The notes below the pieces were generated by a model. It had not been told where the DNA came from, made no database searches, and saw only the letters and a program-made list of their open reading frames with translations. From positions 536,046 to 600,045 of the forward strand of contig CAVXUA010000003.1 of NCBI GenBank assembly GCA_963764825.1: a DNA stretch of 64,000 nt, written 5' to 3'. Each line of letters opens with the position of its first letter. Within the stretch, counting starts at the first letter, position 1. The position numbers were made by a program, and so were the translations under genes. This document shows positions 26,301 through 36,752 of the stretch, piece after piece. The DNA is from JAZGGS01 sp963764825. Lineage in GTDB: Bacteria; Bacteroidota; Ignavibacteria; Ignavibacteriales; Ignavibacteriaceae.

Positions 26301-26581
26301 TCAAATATGGGTTCCCACGTTGTGCCGGAATTTGTAGTCTTCCAAACATTACCTGAAGCAACTGCAGCATAAAATTCATGGTAGTTATTTGGATTAACTG
26401 CAAAATCAGTTACTCTGCCGGAAGTAATTGCCGGACCGAGTAGAGCGGAATTTTAATCCACTAAATGTTGATGATTTATAAGGAGATTTATCTTCTTTCT
26501 TTTCATTATCATTATCTTGTGCGATTAGAGTTGTAGAAGAAATAAGAAGTGAAAGCAATAGTAAAAAAATTTCTTAAGCAT
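23320..26581 (-). CDS. VPS10/sortilin-like BNR-repeat exported protein, frame broken
   Basis: One gene of about 1,080 codons split by at least five frame changes (near 26565, 26450, 26215, 24750 and 24160). The ATG at 26581 follows an AGGTGA site and starts a signal peptide. BNR/Asp-box repeats such as GIYRSEDGGKSF, GLYKSTDFGATW and AIYKSTDAGATW form the beta-propeller. DPRDPDVLYAASYQRRRHVW and TQYQYGGLARYD are typical of the large VPS10-domain 'glycosyl hydrolase-like' family of Bacteroidota and Planctomycetes. The C-terminal region (23320-23910) is the helical end of the same family. Each break falls inside conserved sequence, which favours sequencing indels. The function is unknown, perhaps peptide or glycan binding. 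A homologue of the same architecture lies at 47481 in the other half. Confidence 0.82.
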
Positions 26582-26858
26582 TATATCACCTGGAATGATT
26601 AATTGTAATTGTATAAAAATACATATCAAAAATTAGATAAACTTATGTAGGAATTCAATTTGAATTTGATAAATGGAAAATTTTTGACAAATTGTTAATT
26701 CCAAATTCGTAATTATAGTCTGTCAAAATCAATAATAAATTTTGCTATTAGCACAATCCGCTATGGATAACAATTAGAGTTAAACCTAATTATAATTATA
26801 TTTTCGTATTATTTAAGACATAAGTAATTTTAAAGAAATAAATGAATAGGAAAATAAA

Positions 26859-27562
26859 ATGAATATTAAAAACTCAACATTTTTAGTAACCGGCGGAAGT
26901 GCAGGAATTGGTAAGGCAACAGCAAAAATGCTTTCTGATAAAGGAGGAAAAGTTGCCATAACCGGAAGGGATAAAGATAAACTTGAAAAGGTAGCAAAAG
27001 AAATTAAGGCTTTCCCCATTTTTGCTGACGTTGCAAAACAGTTAGATGTAGAAAGAACTTATGATGAATTTCTTAAAGAATTCGGTCATCTCGATTGCTT
27101 AATAAATAATGCGGGAATTGGCGGTGGTTGGTCTGAAATAACTGAACTTGATATGAAAGCATTTCCGAAGTTTATGATGTAAATGTTTTTGGTGCGGCAA
27201 TGATGGGAAGCAAAGCAGCAAAGCTTTTTAAGGAACAAAACAAAGGCAACATTGTAAATATAGCTTCAACAGCCGCACTAAAAGGTTTTTCAAACGGAAC
27301 TGTTTATGCGTCATCAAAATTTGCTTTAAGAGGAATGACACAATGCTGGCAGGCAGAATTAAGGAAATATAATGTTCGGGTAATTCTTATTAATCCAAGT
27401 GAAGTTACAACTGCTTTTGGAAATTCTGAAAGAGTAGAAAGAAAAGAAGTTTCAAATAAATTAAGAAGTGAAGAAATTGCACATACAATTGTATCTACTT
27501 TGGAAATGGATGACCGTGGATTTATTCCCGAAGTTACCGTGTGGGCAACTAATCCTTTTTAA
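26859..27562 (+). CDS. Short-chain dehydrogenase/reductase, one frame break
   Basis: NAD(P)-dependent oxidoreductase of the SDR family, about 235 residues. Cofactor loop TGGSAGIG near residue 11, LINNAGIG near 87, and the catalytic YASSK with upstream IASTAA in the second frame. The first frame ends early at 27182. One base change near 27165-27175 restores EVYDVNVFGAAMMGSKAAKL, the expected helix between the two parts. Probably an indel in the sequence. The substrate cannot be read. It stands upstream of the Nudix gene. Confidence 0.85.
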
Positions 27563-27649
27563 GAATGTATAATTAAGAGTGAAAAATGTAGAATATAGAA
27601 TCGAAATTGAATAGAACTGAAAAAATTTTAAAAATGATCAAAAATATGA

Positions 27650-28273
27650 ATGAAAAAACCCAAATGGTTGGAATGGGCACGAGAAATTCAACAGCTTAGC
27701 CAAACCGGATTGGCATTTGCAGTTACCGATTATGAAAAACAGCGTTATAAAAAGTTAATGGAAATAACGGCAGAAATGGTTGACCATCATACCAGTTTAG
27801 AAAGTGAAGAATTTGCTAAAGTGTTAATGAAACATCCCGGTTACGCTACACCTAAAATTGATGTAAGGGCAGCAGTAATAAATGATGAAGGAAAAATTCT
27901 CCTGGTAAAGGAAGTAATGGATAAAAAATGGGCAATGCCCGGCGGTTGGGCTGATGTGGGTGATATTCCTTCGGAAGTTGCTATCAGGGAAACAAAAGAG
28001 GAGAGCGGCTATGATGTAAAACCGAAAAAAGTAATTGGTGTTTTTGATGCAAACAGGAGCGGAAGACCTCTTGAATTTTTTCATGCATTTAAAATTATTT
28101 TCCTGTGTGACCTTCTTGGAGGAGAAGCCAAAACAAGTGAAGAAACTGAAGATGTTGCATTTTTCAATATCGATGAACTTCCTCAACTCTCTCAAAACCG
28201 AACAAATGTAAAGCATATAAATGAATTAAAAAAACATCTTAAAGATGATAAAAGTCCTACATTTTTTGATTAA
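27650..28273 (+). CDS. Nudix hydrolase with N-terminal Nudix-associated domain
   Basis: Hydrolase of nucleoside diphosphates linked to another moiety, 207 residues. The helical N-terminal domain (WLEWAREIQQLSQTGLAFA) is the one found in a class of ADP-ribose/ADP-sugar-type Nudix enzymes. The catalytic box GX5EX7REUXEEXGU is complete in GWADVGDIPSEVAIRETKEE followed by SGY, about residues 104-126. KIDVRAAVINDEGKILLVKE is the usual strand before it. Cytoplasmic. The exact substrate is unknown. Confidence 0.9.
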   Translation: MKKPKWLEWAREIQQLSQTGLAFAVTDYEKQRYKKLMEITAEMVDHHTSLESEEFAKVLMKHPGYATPKIDVRAAVINDEGKILLVKEVMDKKWAMPGGWADVGDIPSEVAIRETKEESGYDVKPKKVIGVFDANRSGRPLEFFHAFKIIFLCDLLGGEAKTSEETEDVAFFNIDELPQLSQNRTNVKHINELKKHLKDDKSPTFFD

Positions 28274-28538
28274 AATCATTTAATTGTCAATTTCTAACCG
28301 GATAGAACACTCCGTTTATAAGTATATATTTGATTCTTATTGCTATTGAAATATAAAGTGTTTATGTTCGTTTGGCTTATGTGTCGTCACATTAGTTTAT
28401 AATCATTAACCGTTACTATTTCTTCTTCTATTCCATTTTCGATCTCTCCTGAAGGTTACTGGACTATTTTATTACGAGTGAGTTAGCGTAAACGATAGAA
28501 TATTTTTACCAACAAATAATTAGCTATAGGAGGCTACT

Positions 28539-28778
28539 ATGCAAACCAATATTAAATTGGTGTTATTAGGGCTTATTAACTTTCTTCTTTTTTCTACACT
28601 TACAATTGCTCTGGATTTGGACAACAACACTTCTTTAGTTGTAAATGATACTAGCAGCAAGCTTCAAATCGTTAACGATATGTACAGCTCGTTTGCGACG
28701 GGAGATATTCCTGCAGTATTAGCTGATATGGATACAAATATAGAATGGAACGAATCTGAGAATTTTCCTTATGTAGAT
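28539..28778 (+). CDS. Exported NTF2/SnoaL-like protein, cut at the junction
   Basis: A signal peptide (LVLLGLINFLLFSTLTIA, about 7-24), then IVNDMYSSFATGDIPAVLADM followed by DTNIEWNESENFPYVD: the first helix and strand of a SnoaL/NTF2-like fold. After codon 80 (28776-28778) the sequence turns into low-complexity Ala/Val and then foreign GC-rich DNA, where the family would continue with about 80 more residues. A TAGGAGGC ribosome site fixes the start. The gene is truncated by the join between the two genomes. Confidence 0.75.
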
Positions 28779-28800
28779 GCGGTGGCTGCAATGGCCGTAG
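28779..28800. other. Junction between AT-rich and GC-rich genomes
   Basis: Left of about 28,778 the DNA is AT-rich and codes for an NTF2-like protein on the plus strand. Right of about 28,800 it is GC-rich and codes on the minus strand for a planctomycete GH17-like protein. Both are interrupted here. The GC-rich 22 bases between belong clearly to neither protein. No insertion sequence, tRNA or direct repeat marks the point. Confidence 0.85.
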
Positions 28801-31285
28801 CCGCCGCATCACCGGCGGTCGGCCACCAGCTTTCTTTCAACACGACAACCCGACCGGGAATCCGCGACTGAGCCAGGTTACGAATGGCGAGGAATTCGTT
28901 GGCCGTGTGTTGTACGGCAGCCGTCACGTCGCGGATAGGCGGATTGGAACAAAACGGCTGGATGTTCGGAAATACCCAATCGCCGATTTCCAAGAGCGTT
29001 GGATCCGCCAGATATTGGCCACCGGTTTCCGTCGTCGTCACCGGTTTCCCCGTCTGAACCTGCAACGCCGCAACCTCGATTCTCAGAGCGTGCTGCGAGT
29101 AACGGCCTCCTGTCAGACCTTCATTCCCAACCACGTATGCGTCGACAAAAGGATCGACATCTGGCACAACCGCCTTTTCGCGAGCCAGTTGAGCATCATC
29201 CCACCAAAATAGCCCGGCAATCACAGCAGTGAAACCTATCTCTCTGGCAATCCGCGGTACGTGCTGCAGCGTGCCATCCAACGTGTAGGTGACAATCCCG
29301 CGCCAGCCATCATCAAACAGCAGCTGCAGATCCGCTCGAAGCTGATCCTGCGTGGGAAACTGGCCAACATTGGGATTGTAGTTTCGCGGAGTGAAAGTGA
29401 TCCAGTTGCGGGCGTTGGCTAACGATTGGGGAACCGTGCCTCGTGGGGCTACGTCCGGAAATACCGCGTCCAACGCCATGCGAACCTCAGGCAGTGTGGT
29501 AAGGAAATCGTTGGTGCTAAAACGATATTGTGTCAGTGCCCAAGTGGACAGTACCACGTTCCAGAAATCGTGCCTTGGTGTGAGTGCTGTGTGTTCACTG
29601 GCGCCGGTAGCGATGTGAACCGAGTCGCTCAAACCAAGGGGTCCGTGCAGATCCCTGGAGACAATGTCTCGAAACGCTGCCGCAGAATTCGGCTCCAACA
29701 ACAACCCAAACGAACAAGACCATGGCATAAAGAGATCGGGGTCATCGAAGTGATGATACATGCTGAACTGAGCGTAATTGTCTCCCGTGCCATCGTCACC
29801 CGCGTCTGGCTGGCAGAAAGTTGGTCGCCCCAACTCGGCAAGCTTCCGGTTCACTTCACGCTGGTAAAGTACCGCGTTCCAGAACGGATTCCCTGCATCG
29901 TCAAGATCGGGAAAGATGTCCATTCCACGATCTCGCACATCGACAAGTAGCGGGAACAGCCATTGAAGAAATGGTGCTCGGTATTCATTCATTGTGTGAA
30001 CAAGATGCTCTTCTGCCGGTTCGACAAGGGAATCCAGGACCCGGTTGCCCGCCGAATTCCAATGCTCGGTGATAGGCACACTGTGGTTGGGAGCCAGGTG
30101 GGCCGCAAGAGAGATGACGTACGGCTCCCCGGAATAGCCATCGTAGATATTGGAGACAAATCCCGTACCATATCGATAGGCCATGGTCCAACCGAGTTCG
30201 GCACTGAAAGCGGCAAAATTGAATCGATTCAGCAGGCCCTCAATTTCGGTTTTCACATCGGCAGGCGTCGTTGGCAGTTCTTTGTAACGGTAGAGTGCCA
30301 GGAAAAGGAAGGCAGCATCAACACTGGACTCCTCAAATATTGGCATCAACGTCACGCGGTCGATATACGCGCGGTGGTATGTAGCCCCCGTCTCCGGTCG
30401 CGTCCACCTTGTCCCACACCCTGTGGAGCGTTTCCACAACCTGGCTCACGTAACGGTCGGCCTGCGTCTGACTGACCCACTGTTGAGAGACCGCCGTCGG
30501 TAGAATCTGAATGAGCCCAGCGGTCGAATTCAGCGCCATCTCGTTCGCATGAACCGAGATCTTGGGCACAAGTCCGGTATCGTGATCACGCGAACCCCAT
30601 AGCCCTCCAAACTGCCTGTGGGCAATTCGATCCACGATCTGGTCAAAATCATCCGTTCGCGGATCGAGGTCTCCTCCTTTCTCGACCAACATCATTTCGT
30701 CCAAATAAATGGACCCGCCAACCGTTTTACCTTGCATTCCATGACGAACGCAAAGATCCTTGCCCGAGTCAGGTCGGGCGAGCCAATCACCTCCCAGCCT
30801 TGAGTCAGATCGAGCGGAATAGCGACTTCTTCCCAGGCGTCCGAGATAGAAACTTCGCGGCGCGCGCGGTGCTCAAGGCTGTCACGATAGTCCTTGATCT
30901 CGAAAACGAGCCGGAATGACTCGTCCATCGCTTCCTTGGCGAAAAACCGAATCTCGTCGAATCCGGTGATATCACGCGCATCGACGTATCGTGGATCTGG
31001 CCCGAATCCGGTAAGCGCCATCCCGACCAGTCCGAATCCATTACCAGGAATCGAGTCGCTTGTGTCGATGCGATATCCACCTCGCCCCGAAAAGACATTC
31101 TGCGTGTCGTAGGAAATCGTCGCGTTTGTCCCGTTAAAGGTGGGGCCACCCAAGCGATTAATCAGGGGGTCCGTCGTCTCGCCATCAAAAAAGGGAACGA
31201 TCGACAGGTTGTCGGCAGCCAGCAACACTCGCGGTTCCAAGACCTCGAATACTGGCCGTCTGCAAAAACCACGCTCAGATTTCAT
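28790..31285 (-). CDS. Exported glucoamylase-like/GH17-like glycosidase, 3' end missing, frame broken
   Basis: A planctomycete protein of more than 820 residues, in three frames (breaks near 30700 and 30400). The N-terminus carries FEVLEPRVLLAAD, the LEPR-xLL motif of exported planctomycete proteins. A beta-sandwich carbohydrate-binding-like region follows (about 30-190), then a Glycoamylase-like alpha barrel with TMAYRYGTGF and GYSGEPYVISLAAHLAP. Last comes a GH17-like TIM barrel with VGNEGL (acid/base Glu) and TTTETGGQYL (nucleophile Glu). VVVLKESWWPTAGD is the last native sequence before the junction. The combination suggests processing of beta-glucan-type polysaccharide outside the cytoplasm. 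The C-terminal end is lost. Confidence 0.75.
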
Positions 31286-31476
31286 GAAATCGCACCTGGA
31301 TTGAAGGTCAACCTCGATGACTTGACCCGCCTCCCACATTAGAACTGCTTGTGGGAACAATGCAAGAAACGGACGTTATGCCCTACTTAACGAGCATGGT
31401 CGCCAGATTTTTCAGGCGTGAGTTTTTTTGGCGTGCACGATGCCCTGGTCGTATTACACATCTTCAGCGCACGCTA

Positions 31477-31710
31477 CCACTGGGCTTGTCCCGGTGGTGC
31501 GATAACTAACAGCTACCGTGCTGAAGAAATCGTGCCTGCGATCTCAGTCCTCCACCACCGCCGCGCTTGTCCCGGTGGGAGTATGACTATTGCTGCTACC
31601 GTGGCCTGAAAGTCATCGCTTCCACCGGGACAAGCCCGGCGGTGAGCCGAAAGTTGGCGCAAGCGACGTGTAGCCAATCAGTTATGATCCCACCGGGGCA
31701 GGCCCGGTGG
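31477..31710. repeat. Four copies of a CCACCGGGACAAGCCCGGTGG palindrome
   Basis: Imperfect copies at 31477-31497, 31552-31579, 31622-31643 and 31689-31710, the first two in the opposite orientation to the last two. Each can fold into a stem of CCACCGGG / CCCGGTGG with a short loop. The 400 bases between the glycosidase start (31285) and the ExbD-like stop (31761) hold nothing else I recognise. Related palindromes are common in planctomycete spacers. Confidence 0.8.
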
Positions 31711-31760
31711 TAATCGGACTTGTGTAGTACGACGAAGCCTGGTGTGCGCGGTGAAATCCA

Positions 31761-32325
31761 TCACTCGTCAAGCGTGGTGATATGAATGTCGGGGATACCA
31801 ACGTCCTGACAGGCGGACAGCACCGCCGCCACGTGCTCAAAGCGGCATTGTTTGTCCGCTTTCACAACGATCGCCACCTTGGACTCGCGACCTTTGCCGG
31901 CATCTTTCAGGAACGTCTTCAATTTATTCAGTTCGACGCCCTTGCCATCCGCGTCGATCTTCCCATCTTGGTCCAATTTCAGAGTGATTTCCCGATTGGC
32001 GACGCGGATCGGTTTCGGGCCCGTCTTCCCTGGCGGTCGCGTCAGCCAGTTCCAGAGCATGGTGTGCCTGGGCGAAATCCGATTGGGCCTCCGCAGCCTG
32101 AGCCATCGCTTCCGCCTGAGCCGCGCTAATTTCTTCCCGCACGGCCTGAGCATGCTGGAGAGCCATGTCGCGTTCAACGCGACGGTGTACGTCGTTGGTT
32201 CTGGCCGCCACAAACAGCCCAACGCCTAAAACGGCCAGACCTCCGACAAAAAACAGCCCCAGAATCAAGACGATAACAATCACTACGCCCCACGAACTTC
32301 TGCGTTGCTGGTTACCGTATTGCAT
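31761..32325 (-). CDS. ExbD/TolR-like membrane protein, one frame break
   Basis: About 187 residues from the ATG at 32325. A Gly/Val-rich membrane helix (GVVIVIVLILGLFFVGGLAV) at about 13-35 and a long charged helix (about 40-95) follow. After a frame break near 32035, NREITLKLDQDGKIDADGKG leads to VAIVVKADKQCRFEHVAAVL and DVGIPDIHITTLDE. That last part matches the periplasmic domain of ExbD/TolR proteins, which work with ExbB-type proton channels. The helix between membrane segment and domain is longer than usual. No exbB gene is present. The upstream lipoprotein gene ends 11 bases away, so the two form an operon. Confidence 0.65.
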
Positions 32326-32336
32326 CACTACGCTCC

Positions 32337-33600
32337 TCATCGGACAGTTATGATGGGCTGCTCCTGATCCAGCCTCCGGCCGGCCGCCATTTGCCTCCGG
32401 CGGGCGCCATTTGCCGCCGGTCGGTACCGGTCGAGCCTCAGCCGAACACACCCTGACAATACAGCAATTCGTCGAGGCTTTGCGAATCTTGGCGTTCGGC
32501 GGACGTTTCCATTGAACTTGCCTGGTTTCGGAAGAGATGCGGAAGCGATGTCGCACAGGCCGAAGATCCGCGCGATCAGAAACCTCTCGTCCGGTTTGAT
32601 GGCCCACACATTCAGGTGTCGATAACGTCCATTCGGGGAAATCGGCAGCGAAAAATGGGCGTATCCGACATTGGCTCCCCACCCGCTGGGATGTGGCAGT
32701 TTCGGGCTCGTGATAAAGGCCTTCGCCTTCTGGGGATTGGCCTCCTTGTAGGATATGTCGGCAAGCAGGTCCCACAAACGATGATTCAGTTCGTCAAGAT
32801 TTGCATCATCAATTACCTTCCCAGCGAACGCCTCAACTCGTGACACTTTGCCACCGTCATGCACCGTACACTGGACAAAATCCGTGTGCGTTTCCGATTC
32901 ACGCCCATAAAGGACTTGCTCGTCAACTTTCAATTGAACGGTGAATCCGTCGAGAAGTTCCTCGAGTTCCGTCACCGACAGGCCTGGAATCTCTTGCGGT
33001 TTCGGTCCCGGACGGCCGTGGACCGGATTCATTGCGACATTTCGCTGAATGTTGCCCTTTTTCGGAGTGAATAAGATGCAGCCTTCGTCTGCCGGTTGCG
33101 TAGGAGTCATACTGCAATAGATAGAGTCGAGAACGAAGGTATACGAGCAGTCCATTCTTGTGCGAATTATGCCCAGTTCCACATGCGTGCGCATCGCTTC
33201 CGAGTCTGTCGCCCCAAGGGTGGTGAGTAGTGCGTTTGAAGTTTCTGCGTAGAGCGTGTCGATTTCGTCGTCCGTGCCTTTCGGCCCCAGGACAAAGGCC
33301 ATCACATAGTGAATATTGCCCGTGGCGTCGTGGAAAACCGCAACGTACAACTCGTGAGATTCCACTTCCCGTTTGAGGATGGTTGGCGAAACCTTGTCGT
33401 CAGCTTCTCTTGCGTAGTCGTCCCCTAAATCAGACTCAAGTTTGCTGAGAGTCGCGCCTTTGAATCAAAGGTGACTTGACGTGAAAACGCCCGCCTGGCC
33501 GTTCCGGTTTGCCCTCGGGCGAGAGTTCCGGCGCGGGGCGACAGCCGAGTAGCATCGTGGCAACAAGTGTTAAAGACCCGAACAACAAAAATTCGATCAC
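32337..33600 (-). CDS. Lipoprotein of unknown function, one frame break
   Basis: A GTG start at 33600 gives VIEFLLFGSLTLVATMLLGC, a lipoprotein signal with lipobox Cys20. A frame change near 33445 joins it to the 342-residue frame that follows (RREVESHELYVAVFHD in essence). The body is soluble and mixed alpha/beta. GLSVTELEELLDGFTVQLK near the middle is a recognisable repeated-type segment, but I cannot name a family. The last 60 residues in the listed frame are Arg-rich and out of character, so another shift near 32500 is likely and the true stop uncertain. Upstream partner of the ExbD-like gene. Confidence 0.55.
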
Positions 33601-33733
33601 TCACGAGGCGCTCCTTAAATGCTGGTTCGGCAGTCCTTTCGAGGCACATCATTCGCCCCGCAAACGGGCGCCGACACTCGTATTGTATCTGTTTGTTGCA
33701 ACAGATTGACAGGTCGTCGTACCGTTTTCTGGG

Positions 33734-34020
33734 TTCTTTACGCTGAAAGCGTTGTATTCCGAAGCCCAGGGTCGCCGCGAGGGCCGGCTTTGCGGGCCTC
33801 GCGGCGACCCTGGGGACGCGTTCGCCACCACGGTTTTACGCCGTAGATGTTCCACCCGAGAAACCGTTCCGTGTGATCGGTCGATCATTTTCTTCGTGTC
33901 GAACCCTTTCAGGGTACTTCGCGAGACGCGGCCGTACCCAGGGTGCGCCGTGACCCGCGGTTGGCCGCGGGCCACGGCGACCCTTGGGCTCTGGAATGCA
34001 ACCCTTTCAGGGTAAAGAAA
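33734..34020. repeat. MITE-like palindromic element R1, copy 1
   Basis: About 287 bases with inverted ends: TTCTTTACGCTGAAAGCG then TTGTATTCCGAAGCCCAGGG on the left, and ...CCCTTGGGCTCTGGAATGCA then ACCCTTTCAGGGTAAAGAAA on the right. Inside are two long hairpins, the first of them GGGTCGCCGCGAG...CTCGCGGCGACCC. Copy 2 with the same plan is at 56913. No transposase gene. Short frames across it give no protein-like sequence. Confidence 0.8.
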
Positions 34021-34037
34021 CAGCAACATGCACGCTG

Positions 34038-34316
34038 GGACACCCAGACTCAGACACTCTGATTCCGATCCTGATTCTGATTCAGACTCAGGCACCCTGA
34101 TACCGAGGTAGTGAATACCCACTGAAGGAGCGGCTCGTCCTTCAAGCCCAGGATAGCCTGATTCCGGTGGCTGACAAAGCTCGCGATGTATCGCACTCGG
34201 AGGCCAAAAATCTTAGCCACCCTACTTTGCTTTCGGCATGCCGGCGCAGCTCAGCACCTCGCCACACCCAGACTCAAGACACCCCGACTCAGGCACCCTT
34301 ATCTCGAGGTAGTGAA
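34038..34316. repeat. Degenerate pair of CCCAGACTCA...CGAGGTAGTGAAT segments
   Basis: 34038-34114 and 34262-34316 share the order CACCCAGACTCA, a GACTCAGGCACCCT block and CGAGGTAGTGAAT. The first contains a simple GATTC/TGATTC run. Non-coding as far as I can judge. The DNA between holds no recognised gene. Confidence 0.55.
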
Positions 34317-35106
34317 TCCAAACCCTGAAAGCTCGATGGGCAAGTGTGACAGGCGTGTCACTTTGTTTGTTTCTGCGGAACTGAACGTATCGGTTGGGGT
34401 TAAATTAACTCACGGTCTGGGCTGCAACTCGATCGTAGCCCTACTTGACGGCGTGGTATTCTGTCAGTGGCGGGTTCGAAGTGTGCCATTATCGCGGCCA
34501 GCCTCAGCCACCACCGTGTGCACAAGTACCGGTGCCTCTGTAGGTTTACAGACCCCTCAGAAAGATGGTTGCAATTGGCCGCTAAAGTGGATCAATTTGA
34601 ATCCGCGATCGACAGGATTCCACCAAAGGCGGGAGTTACTGCAGGCCGCAACTCCCGGCGCACCCTCGGTTCAGCCGGAGGCAAACAACGGCGTAAAACT
34701 GGTTGGAGACGGCCTTTGGGGTACAACCCCTTCGGGCCCTTTGGGGTAAGGAATCGATTCACCGAAGTGATTTTTGACTGGCCCGTTGGCGTGGCGGGAC
34801 GCGGGACAATCGCCGCGACGCCTGACTGATTGAGGGCCTGAAACCAGGCGGATGTTTCAGAAAACCGCAAAAAACCCCATCGAATTGACACCATCTGAAG
34901 GTGTGGGGTACGATATCACGGTGTAGGATTGGAACTTTGTGACGACCCAGTCAATCCTATCACTCAATTTGTGAGAGGAAACGACAACTCATTTTACGTG
35001 TTGGCCAAGCTTTCGGTTCTTAATTGCCATTCCTGTTTTTGTTTTTTTGTTTTGTTCTCGTCTGTGTGTCTGGCATCTTCAATTTGATTTTCCATGGGAG
35101 ACTGTA
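34317..35106. other. Intergenic; holds a partial R1-derived repeat at 34628-34777
   Basis: No supported gene. GCAACTCCCGGCGCACCCT..GCAAACAACGGCGTAAAAC at about 34650-34700 and GATTCACCGAAGTGATTTTTGA (34756-34777) match parts of R1 copy 2 and its right flank (GAATCACCGAAGTTATTTTTGA at 57215), so a third degraded copy lies here. The last 150 bases form the leader of the DUF1559 gene. Confidence 0.55.
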
Positions 35107-36280
35107 ATGAGACGAAAAGGTTTTACATTAGTCGAGTTGCTGGTGGTGATTGCCATCATCGGCATTCTCGTTGCTCTGCTACTGCCGGCTGTGCAGGCAG
35201 CGCGGAGCAGCACGGCGCATGTCGTGCAGCAACAACATGAAACAGTGTGCAATCGCATTGCATAATTATCATGACGTGTACCACGTGTTTCCACGGCACG
35301 GCATGGCAAGTTGGAACAACCCGTATCGCACGGTCGGGCTCTGGCGAACCTATAGCGTACACACCGCCATGACGTGTACCACAAGTTTCCACGACACGGC
35401 ATGGCGAGTTGGAACAACCCGTATCGCACGGTCTCTCTGTGGCGGAGCTATAGCGTACACACCGGGCTGATGCCCTACATGGAACAAACCCAAATCTACG
35501 ACCGTATTAAATTCCTGGCAATGCCCGACGGCGACCGTGAACCCGCCTATTCGGATCACCAGTACCGCACGTGGAACAGTGGAACTCATGGGCGAGGACG
35601 ACTTAACGTCCTTACGGACAAGATTCCAGCGTTAATCTGTCCCGCGTCAAGGCGTCCACCCAACAGAGACTGGTACTGGGGCGGCGGCCCGGGATCCAAC
35701 TATGCGGTCAGCGTTGGTCCGATGCTGTACTGGCAATACAATGAACTTACCGCTCCTGGCGCGTTTTCACCACACACCGAGACAATGATGGCCGAGATCA
35801 CGGACGGACTGGCCAACACGATTCTCGCTGCCGAAATAAGAACCGGCGATGGCGATGGCAACTTTTACCTTCCCGGCGAACCGATAAGATGCGCGGACCT
35901 ATTCCGGTTCGACGCCTTGGAATTATCCGAATCTGCCTGAGAATCGGATCGAACAGTGGGGCCAGGAATGTGACACCAGCGACTCGCATCTCAGTAGCAA
36001 TGGCTGGCATTATCTCTCGTCCAACTACACGCAAACCGTCATGAACACGGTCGCGCCTCCGAACTGGAAGCACCGAACGTGTATCGCGACGAACCCTCCC
36101 GGGTTTTCGTCTGACCGTGATGGCATCTATCCATCCCGAAGTGAACACGCCGGAGGTTGCATGCACGCCTTTGCCGACGGTTCGATTCATTTTGTGATCG
36201 AATCCATCGAATTTGATTTGTATCAGCATTTGGGAACGAAGTCGGGCGGCGAGACAGACGCGGTCTTGCCTAACGAGTAA
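35107..36280 (+). CDS. DUF1559 prepilin-like protein, frame broken
   Basis: Planctomycete pseudopilin-like protein. The ATG at 35107 gives MRRKGFTLVELLVVIAIIGI, a type IV prepilin leader with Gly-Phe cleavage site and Glu at +5. Then come EAARRMSCSNNMKQ and ALHNYHDVYHKFP, family hallmarks of DUF1559. The end has GGCMHAFADGSIHFVIESI, the H-X9-DG motif. The frame changes near 35200, at the 98-base tandem duplication (35271-35466) and again near 35905. The intact product would be about 350 residues. Genomes of this group carry many paralogues. Location: inner membrane, facing the periplasm. The small lipoprotein gene at 36325 follows. Confidence 0.85.
35271..35466 (+). repeat. 98-base tandem duplication inside the DUF1559 gene
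   Basis: Copy 1 at 35271-35368 and copy 2 at 35369-35466 both begin ATGACGTGTACCAC and contain AGTTGGAACAACCCGTATCG. They differ at about a dozen positions, and both still encode the family segment (FPRHGMASWNNPYRTV). 98 is not a multiple of three, so the frame is lost between copies. Confidence 0.85.
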
Positions 36281-36324
36281 CTTCACTTTTTCCGATCGGC
36301 AGATCGAGACAAGGAATGTGATCC

Positions 36325-36737
36325 GTGAAAAGAATCCTGGTCCTTATGGGTATCGCCTTGATTGCAGGGTGCCAAGAATCTGGCGAAAAAGTTGACAACC
36401 GGGCCCACCTGCAAGGGAGTTTGTCATCAAGGCTCTCGAGGGGCTTGTCGAGAGCGGTCAGAGCGGCAGCGAGATCGGCGCGGTGATGGACGAGCTTAAC
36501 AAGCTCGCAGATACCGAACCCGAACTTGCCAAAGAGCTGATCCAGGACTGTGACCGACTGATGAGCGCCCAGACCTCCGATGAAGTGAAAACCAAAGCTC
36601 AGGCAATGCTCGACAAACTCAAGGGCAAAACCGGTGCTGGCACGGAAGCTGGCAGGAAGTGGCAGGAGGTGGCACCACCGAGGGAGGAGGAAGCTGAGCG
36701 TCCCGAGAGGCGACGACTTGCTTCGTTGACAATTTGA
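36325..36737 (+). CDS. Small lipoprotein, one frame break
   Basis: A GTG start at 36325 gives VKRILVLMGIALIAGCQESG: lipoprotein signal, lipobox Cys16. A frame change near 36405 leads into REFVIKALEGLVESG and QSGSEIGAVMDELNKLADTE, then a helical region with DEVKTKAQAMLDKLKGKTGAG. The very C-terminal 25 residues are Arg/Glu-rich and may be out of frame. Small lipoproteins next to DUF1559 genes are common in planctomycetes; their role is unknown. Confidence 0.6.
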
Positions 36738-36752
36738 TTGACCGTACTACAT

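Noticed and set aside
28778..28800. Natural gene transfer of a planctomycete segment
   Set aside because: No mobility gene, tRNA or repeat at the joint, and both genes are cut mid-domain over more than 35 kb of foreign sequence. Chimeric assembly is simpler.
33734..34020. Insertion sequence
   Set aside because: Inverted ends are present but there is no transposase frame; kept as a MITE-like repeat.
34186..34749. 187-residue open frame on the plus strand
   Set aside because: It runs through degraded repeat DNA, has no ribosome site, signal or family-like sequence, and overlaps an R1 remnant.
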